This document shows, one piece after another, positions 5,738 through 14,877 of a DNA stretch of 29,414 nt (its first letter is position 1; each line of letters begins with the position of its first letter). The translations under genes were made by a program, and so were the position numbers. The DNA is from UMGS1840 sp964537245 (GTDB lineage: Bacteria > Bacillota > Clostridia > UMGS1840), in assembly GCA_964537245.1 (NCBI GenBank), contig CAZHZL010000031.1:1-29414 (forward strand). Reading direction: 5' to 3'. The notes below the pieces were generated by a model. The model saw nothing but the letters and a program-made list of their open reading frames with translations. It was not told the DNA's origin and did not search any database.

Positions 5738-8700
5738 TTAGTTAAATGGATATTCTTCTGTTAAAACAGGCTTTAAGGTTTTAGCTTCTTCCCATACAAA
5801 AAGCTTATATTCCTTTGCGTCGGCTTTAGTTACTGAAATAGTATCTGTAACATCATATTCACCGTTGTTTATTACGGTAAGCTTTCCTGTACTTATATCC
5901 GAAAGCGCACCGTTTTCATCATAAGCTGCTAAAATCAGAGTATAATATTTGTTTATAGCATGTGTATTGGAAATTTTAACAATTTTAATATCAGTACCTT
6001 CTTCTTTTAAGAAAATTTTATTTGCATTATCACTAACAAACTGCGCTGCTCTTTCTCTTATTGCAGTTATTTTTGCATATTTTTCATCAGAAAGCACATT
6101 TATTTTTCTGCTGTGACCTTCAAGCGCTTTATTTGAAGCTTCCAAAAGCGCGTCAACCTGACCAAAGGAGGTAAATTCATCGTCAGCATTTACATTATCA
6201 AGAACTGAAATATCCGCATTGTAAAGCTCAGCGTTTGTATATGCAAATTCCGTTAAAGCAAGAATGTGATATTCGTTTGAAGAATTGTTTTTAAATGTTA
6301 TACTTTCTATTGTTTTAGCAGGATTGCAGGCAATTTCAGAAGCGTACATATAGAATGAATTATACCCGCTGCCTCTGCTGTCATGCTGATATATCTCCCC
6401 GTCATTGTAAAGTCTGCCCATTACAGAGGAATGTGCAAAAACATCAGGGTGGTAATATCCTGTTGATTTATAAAGATATACTTGGGTTTCTTCAGATGTA
6501 CCATCATCATAATTGATTTTAGCGGAAACAGCGCCGTAGCCCCCTATATCAACAGCCGCCGAAACACTTGCAGGATTCTTTGTTTCTCCGATATAAACAG
6601 AATCGAGCATTACACTTAATGATTTTCTTATTCCTGTCACCGATGAATTTATTTCAACGGTTTTTTCTGAATTTGGTGCTAGCTTAACAGCGTCGGAGCC
6701 TTTTCCTGCATAACCACCGCTTAATTTAAAGGTCTGACCTGATAATCTTGAATTTACAGCCGCATACATTTCGTTTTGAGGTGCAAGCATTTCTATTATT
6801 CCGTTTTCAGCAACATAAGAAGCGTCATAATAAGCATTTGCAGCAGATGTAAGCCCGTTGTCGCTTCTGCCGTTTGATATAATCTGTGAATCTCTTTCTA
6901 CTATAAGGTCTGTATCAACATATTCTGATAAATCAATATAATTAGGTTTTTCTGCCAAAAGCATTTCATCAAATTCTGTACTGATATTCGGATATGCATT
7001 TTCTGAAATAATTCCGTAAGCTGAGAGAACCTTTCTGTAATTTTTAGCCTTCTGCACTTTTTCCGAGAACTGTGCGTCTGTAACCTTCATAGCTTCAACT
7101 TCGTCCAAAACAGCAATCATCTCATCAACAGAAACCTGTTCCTGCGCAATTGAATAGATTGCCGCAGGATAAATTACGCTCGTTTCAAAAACAACCTTTT
7201 CAGGTATTTTGGAAGAATCAAGAATAATCTCATGAAGAACTAATGTTCTTGCCATATTTCCAAAATCAGCTGCAGTTATGTCCCTTTCTCCACCGTTATC
7301 AGCCATCTTTGTTGTTATATACGACGCATATCCCGTATCAATAGTTGATACTGCTTTAGCTTTTACAGCGGGATTTCTTGTTATAACTGTTTTACCGTCG
7401 GTTGTCACGCTTGTAACCTGATCGTAAATTGAAGCAGTTGCAGAAGCATTATTGGACTGAACACTGCTTATAGTTGAGCTTTCCTCCGAGCCGTCTTTAT
7501 AATATACGGTTGCTTTAAAGCTTGATGCACCTCTTCTGTTGGAAACAATATAAAGGGATGTTGACGGAATATCATTAAGCGCTACTGTCAGTTTTGACGG
7601 TGCAGTTTCTTTTCCGTAAGGTACGGAGGTACTTAAAATATACGAATCAAGCTCATCGCTTGTAAGTGCATTCACAGGAATTTTAAATGTTCTTGCACCT
7701 TCAAAATCTGTTATAAGCTTTGCGTTTGTCGTATCATAAACCTTTTCGTAAAATGTCATATTTCCATTTTCGATTTTTCCGTTGTAGGTTGACAAATCTC
7801 CGCCTGAAAATCCCTGTTCAAAAAGCCCTCCGTCGTAGCTGTCCAAAAGTCCCGCAAACCATGTATCAGGATTAATCACAGCGGTCTTGGCTGCGTCTGC
7901 CGTAATAAGAGTATCAGCGTTTTTTTCAAAAGAAATATTCTGTATTCCTACAAGCTTTTCCTGACTTTCCGCATATCCTACGAGGGCTTCCACCTTTGAA
8001 AAATCATAATCATAGTTTCTTGATTTTAAAATTTCGATATCCGCTGCTGCTTTTTTAATAAGAGAAATTTCATCAGCGTTCAACATACCAGGCTCTATCG
8101 CTTCTGCTTTAGTTACCGATTCCATAAACTCAGCGTTTGTAATTTCCTGCTGCGAAACCGTATATAAAACAGCAGGATATTTTGTGCTGCTTGTAATTGT
8201 CAATGTATCCGGAATTTTCTCAGAATCAAGTCTCAATTCATAAAGAATAAGACCCGCTGTTCTTCCGTTTGATGTTTGAGAAGCAATTGTATCTCTTACA
8301 AGCTCTCCAGAAGTCTCATCGGTTGTTCCCAAATCTGTCATAAACAGCTTTATACCGGACCATGAGATATCGCCTGCTATTCTTACGGAAAGGTCATTTG
8401 TCTTTTCTTTTACAGTAACAGTTTCCCCTGTTGTTTCAGTTGTAACATTGTCAAATCTGTCTTTTTGAGAAGTACCATATTGAGGATATCCGATACATCT
8501 TATGCTATTTAAAGCTACTTCAATGCCGTCAGTATATTTTACTTTTGGAGATAAACTGAAATCCGCACGCATATTCATAGCAAGAAAAACAGATGTAGAA
8601 CGAGTCTGCTTCAGATTTATTGTTAACGATGTTGGTGCATTTTCTTTGCCGTAAGGTGCTATATTAGTAAAAATAAAGGAATCCAGCTCACCTTCCGGAA

Positions 8701-9073
8701 CTGTATAAGGAATATTGTAGGTTTTGGCACCTGCAAAATCGGTTATAAGCTTCGCGTTTGTTGTATCATAAACCTTTTCCTTAAAGGTAAATCCGTCATC
8801 AGTAAATTTAACTGCCGGATAACCTCCGAAGCCCTGATCCAAAAAACCGGAACCGTAGCTGTCCTGTATTCCGCCAAACCATGTATCAGGATTGATTGTT
8901 GCCTGAACATTGCCTTCAACAGTTTCAGGAGTTACGATAGTATCCGCATTTTTATCAAATGATATTTCTATCATCTGACCATCTGTAACGGCAGCGCCTT
9001 CAGAAGCACTGCAGGGAATAATTATCAAGGTCATAACCAAAGCAAGCAAAATTGTTAAAAATTTTCTGTTCAT
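5738..9073 (-). CDS. Large secreted protein with two FEKNADT modules, a degenerate third and a C-terminal FLW-type domain
   Basis: Exported protein of 1111 residues and unknown function. After a signal peptide (about 1-24) come two tandem copies of the same module. Copy 1 is at 36-306 (ISFDKNADT, NPDTWFGGI, VYDTTNAKLITDF, YGKENAPTSL, VKYTDG, LDSEKIP, YTVSQ). Copy 2 is at 378-645 (ISFEKNADT, NPDTWFAGL, VYDTTNAKLITDF, YGKETAPSKL, YYKDGS, LDSSKIP, YSIAQ). Each is followed by about 60 mostly helical residues. A third region (about 728-947) keeps the late part of the pattern (INYDDGTSEE, TIESITFKNN) but lacks FEKNADT. The final 90 residues (1022-1111) end YKLFVWEEAKTLKPV and match the C-terminus of the next protein. 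The Cys in IIIPCSA does not fit a lipobox. No enzyme motif was recognised. A binding role for a polysaccharide or the cell surface is inference. The ribosome site GGAGG is clear. Confidence 0.87.
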   Translation of the reverse strand: MNRKFLTILLALVMTLIIIPCSASEGAAVTDGQMIEISFDKNADTIVTPETVEGNVQATINPDTWFGGIQDSYGSGFLDQGFGGYPAVKFTDDGFTFKEKVYDTTNAKLITDFAGAKTYNIPYTVPEGELDSFIFTNIAPYGKENAPTSLTINLKQTRSTSVFLAMNMRADFSLSPKVKYTDGIEVALNSIRCIGYPQYGTSQKDRFDNVTTETTGETVTVKEKTNDLSVRIAGDISWSGIKLFMTDLGTTDETSGELVRDTIASQTSNGRTAGLILYELRLDSEKIPDTLTITSSTKYPAVLYTVSQQEITNAEFMESVTKAEAIEPGMLNADEISLIKKAAADIEILKSRNYDYDFSKVEALVGYAESQEKLVGIQNISFEKNADTLITADAAKTAVINPDTWFAGLLDSYDGGLFEQGFSGGDLSTYNGKIENGNMTFYEKVYDTTNAKLITDFEGARTFKIPVNALTSDELDSYILSTSVPYGKETAPSKLTVALNDIPSTSLYIVSNRRGASSFKATVYYKDGSEESSTISSVQSNNASATASIYDQVTSVTTDGKTVITRNPAVKAKAVSTIDTGYASYITTKMADNGGERDITAADFGNMARTLVLHEIILDSSKIPEKVVFETSVIYPAAIYSIAQEQVSVDEMIAVLDEVEAMKVTDAQFSEKVQKAKNYRKVLSAYGIISENAYPNISTEFDEMLLAEKPNYIDLSEYVDTDLIVERDSQIISNGRSDNGLTSAANAYYDASYVAENGIIEMLAPQNEMYAAVNSRLSGQTFKLSGGYAGKGSDAVKLAPNSEKTVEINSSVTGIRKSLSVMLDSVYIGETKNPASVSAAVDIGGYGAVSAKINYDDGTSEETQVYLYKSTGYYHPDVFAHSSVMGRLYNDGEIYQHDSRGSGYNSFYMYASEIACNPAKTIESITFKNNSSNEYHILALTEFAYTNAELYNADISVLDNVNADDEFTSFGQVDALLEASNKALEGHSRKINVLSDEKYAKITAIRERAAQFVSDNANKIFLKEEGTDIKIVKISNTHAINKYYTLILAAYDENGALSDISTGKLTVINNGEYDVTDTISVTKADAKEYKLFVWEEAKTLKPVLTEEYPFN

Positions 9074-9094
9074 TGAAAATTCCTCCTTGAATTT

Positions 9095-12000
9095 TTATAT
9101 AAGTATTTCATTTATACCTTCAATAAGCGCGTCGTCAATATAAATTGCGTCATCGCTTATAATGATGACTCCGCTTTCATGCCAGTAAACTGTTTTTTCC
9201 AATACTGTTTCACAGAATACACGAAGCGGTATCATTGTTCTTCCGTTTACGGACTGAGCTTCTACATCTGATATCGCTTTAACCTCACCGTCAACATAAA
9301 TCTCTTTTTCTCCTAAAGTCATATTCACGGTTTTTCCGTCAATTTCTATCGTTATAAGCTGTGTTTTTTCATCATAAGCTACCTTTCCGCCAAAGCTTTC
9401 CGCTATGAAGCGAACAGGTACAAGCGTTCTTGAATCAACAATCTGAGGAGTAACCTCTGAGTTCTGAGCATCTATACTTTTTTCCGCTCCGTTAAGAAGA
9501 GCTTCAGAAGAATTTATCTTAAGCACAGCTGCGTTACTCACTGAAGACAAATCGACTGCTGTCGTCTGTTTAACAGCGTCTACGCTTATTACAGGGATAT
9601 CGGTAACAACCTTTTTATAAAGCTCCGTTCCCGTATTTTCTGTCAGCAAGCCTATTTCAGACTGATCAACAGATTTCAAACCGTATTTATTCGCAAACTC
9701 ATCTGTTAAGGTAAAATCCTCATTATAGTAATCCACAAAACAATCATTATTGTCTGTATAAACATTGTTTGTTATAACGCAGCCCGACGCAGGATACTGT
9801 TCCATATCTTCAAATTTGAAGTTATTGGCATACCAGTCTTTTCTTTCTCTTTTTACAATAAGGTTATCCCTTATATTAACAAAGAAATTACCTTTATGCT
9901 CCTGAGATTCAATTATATCAAGATACTGCATTATTGTCGGATATTTTTCTCTCCACAGCTTCTGATAATGCTCGCCTACCTCACCTGCGGCATTAACGGG
10001 CAAAAGTGCTAAAATATAGTTCCATTCCCTGCTTCCCGCCGGAAGATTACTAACAAGACTTACATTCTTCTCACTCTTATAAAAGTCTTTTGTTTCAGCG
10101 GCAGGATACATAAAGAGTTCATTTGTTGAAGTCATTGCAGATGTATATTTTGAATGTAAGTCAACACATTCTATAAAAATATTTCCCGTTACGCTACTGT
10201 TTACAACAGGCTTCTGCATTGCTGATGACATATCCTGGAAAATGTTATTTCTGATTTTCAATCCCTGTGTTACACCGTCGTCAAAATAAATTCCGAATCT
10301 CTGAGTATGATACGGTGCTACATGGTCGTCCTCCGGTATCTGTCTGAGCCAGTTATTATGAATATCAATATCAAGCCCCATAACAGTATAATTGAGATAT
10401 ACCATTCCCTGATCCATCATATAGCTCATCGCGTCATAAAGATAGTTATAGGCAATTTCGCCTTTCAGAAGATAACCGTTTATAAGCTGACCCGGTGCAT
10501 GAGCAAGCTTGTTGTTTAAAAGCTTTATTCCAAAGCAGTTATTCAACGCGACCGCAGGCTCATATGTAGGTTTATAAACACCTGGATATGTTATATCGCA
10601 GTTTTCCACAACATAATTACATTCCTCATCTCGCCAGGAGTTTCCGCCTGTTAAAGAGACTGAGCTCATACCTGTATTCTTAACATGAGTGCCGTATAAT
10701 CTGTGATTTTTTCCCAAAACATCAACCGACCTTGCAGGGTCTATGTAAAAATTATAATATTCCATTATAACATCGTTGTATGTTTCGTCCTGAGGTCTTG
10801 AAGAAATTCTCCACTCATTCGGAAGCTGCCAGTAGCGCACCTTTGAGCTGTCTCCTATGCGTATCGCTCCGATTCCCATATCTCTGAAATTACAGTAGTT
10901 TATTTCCATACTCTCACCGCCGGAAATCATCATTCCGCTTCCCTGAGTATTTTCAACTGAAATACCGTTAAAGCTTACAAACGATGTTCCTTCCGTTGTG
11001 ATAAGATAATTGCCTGTAAAAACAGATATGTTAAGAAATGTATTATCCAGATCTCCATTAGGATAAATATACATCATTCCTGTGTTTTTATCTATGTACA
11101 TTTCACCCGGGGAATCCATTTCCTCAAGTATGTTGAATATACAAAAATCTGCCCCTTCTCTTAATGAATGAGAAGGACGGACCATTGTCTCGATAGTTTT
11201 ATTAACAGGGTCAATTTCCTTGAGTCTTAACATATCATGATAGAAAATTGTTGAATACTGATCTATCCACACATCATCATAGCCTGCATACTGTGAAATT
11301 CTGTCGTCTGAGTATCTAAAAATACCACTTAAGCTCGTATCTGTCGGATTTACAGTCCACGGACTTTGCAAAACCTCACCTGTTTTCATATAAACAGGAT
11401 ACGGATTTTCTTCCACTCCGCCTTCTCCCGGCTCCTTGTTGGGATATCTTGCAGCCCAGAGTGCAGGCTGATCGCCTATGGAATAAACAGTTCTTTTTAT
11501 TGTTCCTGTCCTGTCGGTAGGTCCGAACTGACTCATATATTCTGTATATCCGCTTCCGTATAAATTCTTATAAAGCGTGTGGTACTGCTCATAGCTCGAA
11601 AAGCTTGTGCTGGAAACATCATAAATATACGGATACCAGTCAAGCAAGGTCGTTTCACCCAGATTATGTTCATTTTTAAAATTTGTGAAATAATCCTTTA
11701 TGTTTATCTGTCTTGCATTTTCTCTTGTTGCCTGACCGCCGCGCAATCTTTGAAGAATATCTTCATTTGTTATTTTTGAAAATTCACTTCCCGGGATTCT
11801 TGTACCGCCTGTAAAGCAAGGCTCTTCTCCCGGATATGCCGAGTATCTTATCGGAGCTTCTTTTGTTCCTGAATCCTCGTCTGTAAATGTAACTGTTTCA
11901 GTCCAGAAATATTCACCTCCGCGGAAAAGCACTGTTATTCCGTTTACAGGAAGTCCGCTTGATTTTTTTATCTCACGGATTTTGTCTCTTGCGCCTTTAA

Positions 12001-12160
12001 GAGTTGCAAGAGGTGCTTCTTCAGTACCCGCACTTTCATCATCCCCATCCGGAGAAACATATATTATCATACCTGTCACAGAATCATCTGCATATACATT
12101 TATCCCGGATAACGAGAATAACATTACAAAAATAAATATAAGGCTGAAAAATCTTTTCAA
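9095..12160 (-). CDS. Secreted right-handed beta-helix protein (GH141-like) with C-terminal copper amine oxidase N-type domain
   Basis: Exported protein of 1021 residues. A signal peptide (1-25) is followed by a large right-handed parallel beta-helix domain (about 30-850) of the kind annotated as beta-helix repeat proteins and, in part, as glycoside hydrolase family GH141 (known members act on fucose- or xylose-containing polymers). Family-typical signs are IIYVSPDGDDESAGTEEAPL near the start, VLFRGGEYFW, ALWAARYPNKEP, NILEEMDSPGEMYIDKNTG followed by MMYIYP, and repeated short strands with N/G turns. The C-terminus (about 879-1000) is a copper amine oxidase N-like stalk domain (DSRTLVPVRFIAESFGGKVA and GRTMIPLRVFCE), common on clostridial surface proteins. 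The start is TTG at 12158-12160, preceded by AGGAGGGG, which overlaps the upstream stop codon. Exact substrate and catalytic residues cannot be given. Confidence 0.85.
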   Translation of the reverse strand: MKRFFSLIFIFVMLFSLSGINVYADDSVTGMIIYVSPDGDDESAGTEEAPLATLKGARDKIREIKKSSGLPVNGITVLFRGGEYFWTETVTFTDEDSGTKEAPIRYSAYPGEEPCFTGGTRIPGSEFSKITNEDILQRLRGGQATRENARQINIKDYFTNFKNEHNLGETTLLDWYPYIYDVSSTSFSSYEQYHTLYKNLYGSGYTEYMSQFGPTDRTGTIKRTVYSIGDQPALWAARYPNKEPGEGGVEENPYPVYMKTGEVLQSPWTVNPTDTSLSGIFRYSDDRISQYAGYDDVWIDQYSTIFYHDMLRLKEIDPVNKTIETMVRPSHSLREGADFCIFNILEEMDSPGEMYIDKNTGMMYIYPNGDLDNTFLNISVFTGNYLITTEGTSFVSFNGISVENTQGSGMMISGGESMEINYCNFRDMGIGAIRIGDSSKVRYWQLPNEWRISSRPQDETYNDVIMEYYNFYIDPARSVDVLGKNHRLYGTHVKNTGMSSVSLTGGNSWRDEECNYVVENCDITYPGVYKPTYEPAVALNNCFGIKLLNNKLAHAPGQLINGYLLKGEIAYNYLYDAMSYMMDQGMVYLNYTVMGLDIDIHNNWLRQIPEDDHVAPYHTQRFGIYFDDGVTQGLKIRNNIFQDMSSAMQKPVVNSSVTGNIFIECVDLHSKYTSAMTSTNELFMYPAAETKDFYKSEKNVSLVSNLPAGSREWNYILALLPVNAAGEVGEHYQKLWREKYPTIMQYLDIIESQEHKGNFFVNIRDNLIVKRERKDWYANNFKFEDMEQYPASGCVITNNVYTDNNDCFVDYYNEDFTLTDEFANKYGLKSVDQSEIGLLTENTGTELYKKVVTDIPVISVDAVKQTTAVDLSSVSNAAVLKINSSEALLNGAEKSIDAQNSEVTPQIVDSRTLVPVRFIAESFGGKVAYDEKTQLITIEIDGKTVNMTLGEKEIYVDGEVKAISDVEAQSVNGRTMIPLRVFCETVLEKTVYWHESGVIIISDDAIYIDDALIEGINEILI

Positions 12161-12172
12161 TTCGTTCCCCTC

Positions 12173-14863
12173 CTATTCTACAACGACAAGTATAACGCCG
12201 TACTGATAATACTTATCTTCAACATAACACCATACTCTCGCACCTTCGTATACATCATTTGCAGTTATAAGCTCAAACGCTTGAGCTTTACTGTCATAAC
12301 GATATACCTTATCGAAGTTTTCAGGTGTATTTATAGTTGTGTCCATCATTATCGGAATTGAATTTCCGTATACACTATGACTTATCTGCGAGCCTGTTAT
12401 TTTTATGCCATACTCGCTTTTTGCAGTTACAGTTCCCGATATAACGGAATCCCACCTGTTAGCACCGAAATTGTTGTTGCTGTAATCTTCGTCTATATCG
12501 TCTGCTCTCGAAAGAAGTGTAAATGCAACTATTCTTCCCGAAAAAGTGTCCTGTGCATACTGAATAATATCACCCGGCTCAAGCTCAGAAAACTTAACAG
12601 AGCCTGCCGAATATCTTGTATGATGCGCTCTCACTGTATTTGAAAGCTCAGCATTATTAGGGGAAAGATTTGAAACTGTCGGAACTGTTCTGAGTCCGTT
12701 TTCATTTGTATAAGCTGTTATAACCTCTATTGCACTTCCGTCGTTGTCAAGAACTGTCTTTCTTCCTGTAACAAGCGCAAGCGGAGATGAATAAGATGTG
12801 GTTTTTTCAACTGCCTTTTCACCACCTATCTCAACAACAATATACTTAAGATAACCAAGCTCGGTAAGGTCGTAGCCCTTTACATTTGTGTAATACTGTG
12901 CCGAATCTCCGTAAACAGCATAATGTCCGCCAAAAAGTGAATTCATACTTGCGTATGTACAGTCCTTTTCATCATCACTTATAAGATAACAGTAAGTACC
13001 TGTGTTGCTCCACATATAGTTTACTGAAGAATCGTCAGACTTAAACATAACCTGTCTTGTTCCCATATTCCACTCTACATCTTCACCGTAATTCATATTA
13101 AGTCGAAATTCATCTTCATTGACTTCCTTCGTTTCTCTTGCGGCAATTACTGCAGAAATTTTGTTATCATGCTTTTCATATTTTATAAGCTGTTTTTTAA
13201 TATTATCCTGCGAAGAATCATAAAACTTGTCGTAAAGCTCAGTACAGCTTACGGTATCAAATGTCGCGCCGCCATCTAAGCTGAGGCGTACTCTCTTTTC
13301 GCAATTATAAATATCAAAATAGCCTTTGTCATAAAGCATAACTCTTACGCTTTCAGCAAAAACCTCAGGCTTTTCAATTCCGTAAAGTATTGCGTAATCC
13401 GTTTTAGTGCCGACATTTGTATATACAATTGTTTCATTTACATCAATATAATATTTAAGCTTTTTTCCAAATGCGTCAGACAAATCACAGCTTGACAGGT
13501 AGTTATATTCAAGTCCGTCAATAACTGCCTTTCCGTCTGAGGTTATGCTTTCAAGCTTGCCTTCAAAAACATCGTCTGATAAAATCATAATAATATTGTC
13601 GTCAGTCTCAGCAACGGTAACAACCTTACCGGGAATTACAAGCTTATCCTCAACCTGATTCATTCTTCTGTCAAAAACAGTTACCGTTTTTGATGTGTTT
13701 TTATATTTTATGTAAGTTATGTCCTCACTGTTTTTTTCTACATAAATTTTATCATTGGCAATATTCTCTATATAGTAGCTTTTGTAATCCCATATTTTAA
13801 CGACATCAATAATTTTGTCATTATTGTTATCAATAAGCTCCAGCTTTCCGTATTTTGGCTTTATCTGTGCGTCTGTCGGAGAAATTACAGGGCGTGCGTT
13901 GTACATATAATACGCATTTTCAGCTACCTTATAGTTTTTCTCTCGTTCTTCTGTTTTATATGTTATGAGAAGAGGTGTTGTCGAATGTGCAATATCATCT
14001 GAATTTATTATATATTCTTCAATATTTTTCTTCATTACCATATAGCACACATTATCTTTTGTTACATAATAGTCAACATATGCACCAACATCCGAAAGTG
14101 CAATTTCAGCTATTGAACGGTAAGTATTACCGTCAATAACAACTGCTTCACGGCTTGGAGCGGTGCTTCCGTATATGCTTGCATAATATGTCGCCATTAT
14201 CTGACCGCTGTATTTTGCAAGCTCATATACTTTCTCCAAAAGAAGCTTTCCCTGTGCAAAGCTTACAGCGGTGTTGCTTCCGCCTTCATAAAACAGAGAA
14301 TCTATTTCAAGGGTATATGCAAAAAGCATATTATAAATAACGCTGTAAACCTCACCTTTAGTAAGGCTTCCGTCATTTATAAGCTTACCTGTCAGCTTTG
14401 CTTTCACGGCAGCATCGGTATATCCGTAGGGCCAGCCGCCTTTTATTTTTGCATACTGCTCATATCCCAAAATAACTGTTGCCATTTTCAGAAGCTCGTT
14501 ATGAGTAAGCTTGTCGTTTGGTCTGAACAATTTATCTTCAGAATCTGAGATTGCGCCTATACTTCTCAAATGCCATACGGCATAAAATGCTTTATCTGAC
14601 TTATCAACATCTAAAAACGCCTGTACAGCGTCAGGATTATTGTTATCATAGTTGAGTGCCTGTGCAAAATAAAGCGCTGCTTCTGCTCTCGTAATCTCTG
14701 CATTCTGAACAGATTCATTTACGCCCTCAACTCCGATTTTGCTAAGAAACTCAATTTCTTCATTATAAGAATATTCTTCTGCATTTACAGACACAGGAAG
14801 AAGAACAAGCACAAAAAGCATTGATATGCAAATGAATTTTTTCATAATATTTAAAAGTTTCAT
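12173..14863 (-). CDS. Surface protein with N-terminal SLH repeats
   Basis: Exported protein of 896 residues. A signal peptide (about 7-29, ending VNAEE) is followed by three S-layer homology repeats. These are at about 33-75 (FLSKIGVEG...ITRAEAALYFAQAL), 82-133 (FLDVDKSDKAFYAVWHLRSI then RPNDKLTHNELLKMATVI) and 145-185 (a divergent copy with LTKGEVYSVIYNML). SLH repeats bind pyruvylated wall polysaccharide, which anchors the protein to the cell. The remaining 700 residues are beta-rich, with several short units of the type VVIDGNTYRS..., LELIDNNNDKIIDVVKIWDY and VEKNSEDITYIKYKN, as in other long SLH surface proteins of Firmicutes. No FEKNADT module or enzyme motif was found. A strong GAGGGGG ribosome site precedes ATG 14863. 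It is 14 bases after the 1448-residue protein gene. Confidence 0.87.
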   Translation of the reverse strand: MKLLNIMKKFICISMLFVLVLLPVSVNAEEYSYNEEIEFLSKIGVEGVNESVQNAEITRAEAALYFAQALNYDNNNPDAVQAFLDVDKSDKAFYAVWHLRSIGAISDSEDKLFRPNDKLTHNELLKMATVILGYEQYAKIKGGWPYGYTDAAVKAKLTGKLINDGSLTKGEVYSVIYNMLFAYTLEIDSLFYEGGSNTAVSFAQGKLLLEKVYELAKYSGQIMATYYASIYGSTAPSREAVVIDGNTYRSIAEIALSDVGAYVDYYVTKDNVCYMVMKKNIEEYIINSDDIAHSTTPLLITYKTEEREKNYKVAENAYYMYNARPVISPTDAQIKPKYGKLELIDNNNDKIIDVVKIWDYKSYYIENIANDKIYVEKNSEDITYIKYKNTSKTVTVFDRRMNQVEDKLVIPGKVVTVAETDDNIIMILSDDVFEGKLESITSDGKAVIDGLEYNYLSSCDLSDAFGKKLKYYIDVNETIVYTNVGTKTDYAILYGIEKPEVFAESVRVMLYDKGYFDIYNCEKRVRLSLDGGATFDTVSCTELYDKFYDSSQDNIKKQLIKYEKHDNKISAVIAARETKEVNEDEFRLNMNYGEDVEWNMGTRQVMFKSDDSSVNYMWSNTGTYCYLISDDEKDCTYASMNSLFGGHYAVYGDSAQYYTNVKGYDLTELGYLKYIVVEIGGEKAVEKTTSYSSPLALVTGRKTVLDNDGSAIEVITAYTNENGLRTVPTVSNLSPNNAELSNTVRAHHTRYSAGSVKFSELEPGDIIQYAQDTFSGRIVAFTLLSRADDIDEDYSNNNFGANRWDSVISGTVTAKSEYGIKITGSQISHSVYGNSIPIMMDTTINTPENFDKVYRYDSKAQAFELITANDVYEGARVWCYVEDKYYQYGVILVVVE

Positions 14864-14877
14864 ATCTCGTTCCCCCT

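Noticed and set aside
9005..9073. Lipoprotein signal on the 1111-residue protein (Cys in IIIPCSA)
   Set aside because: Proline before the Cys does not fit a lipobox, and the residues after it (SASEGA) fit ordinary signal peptidase cleavage.
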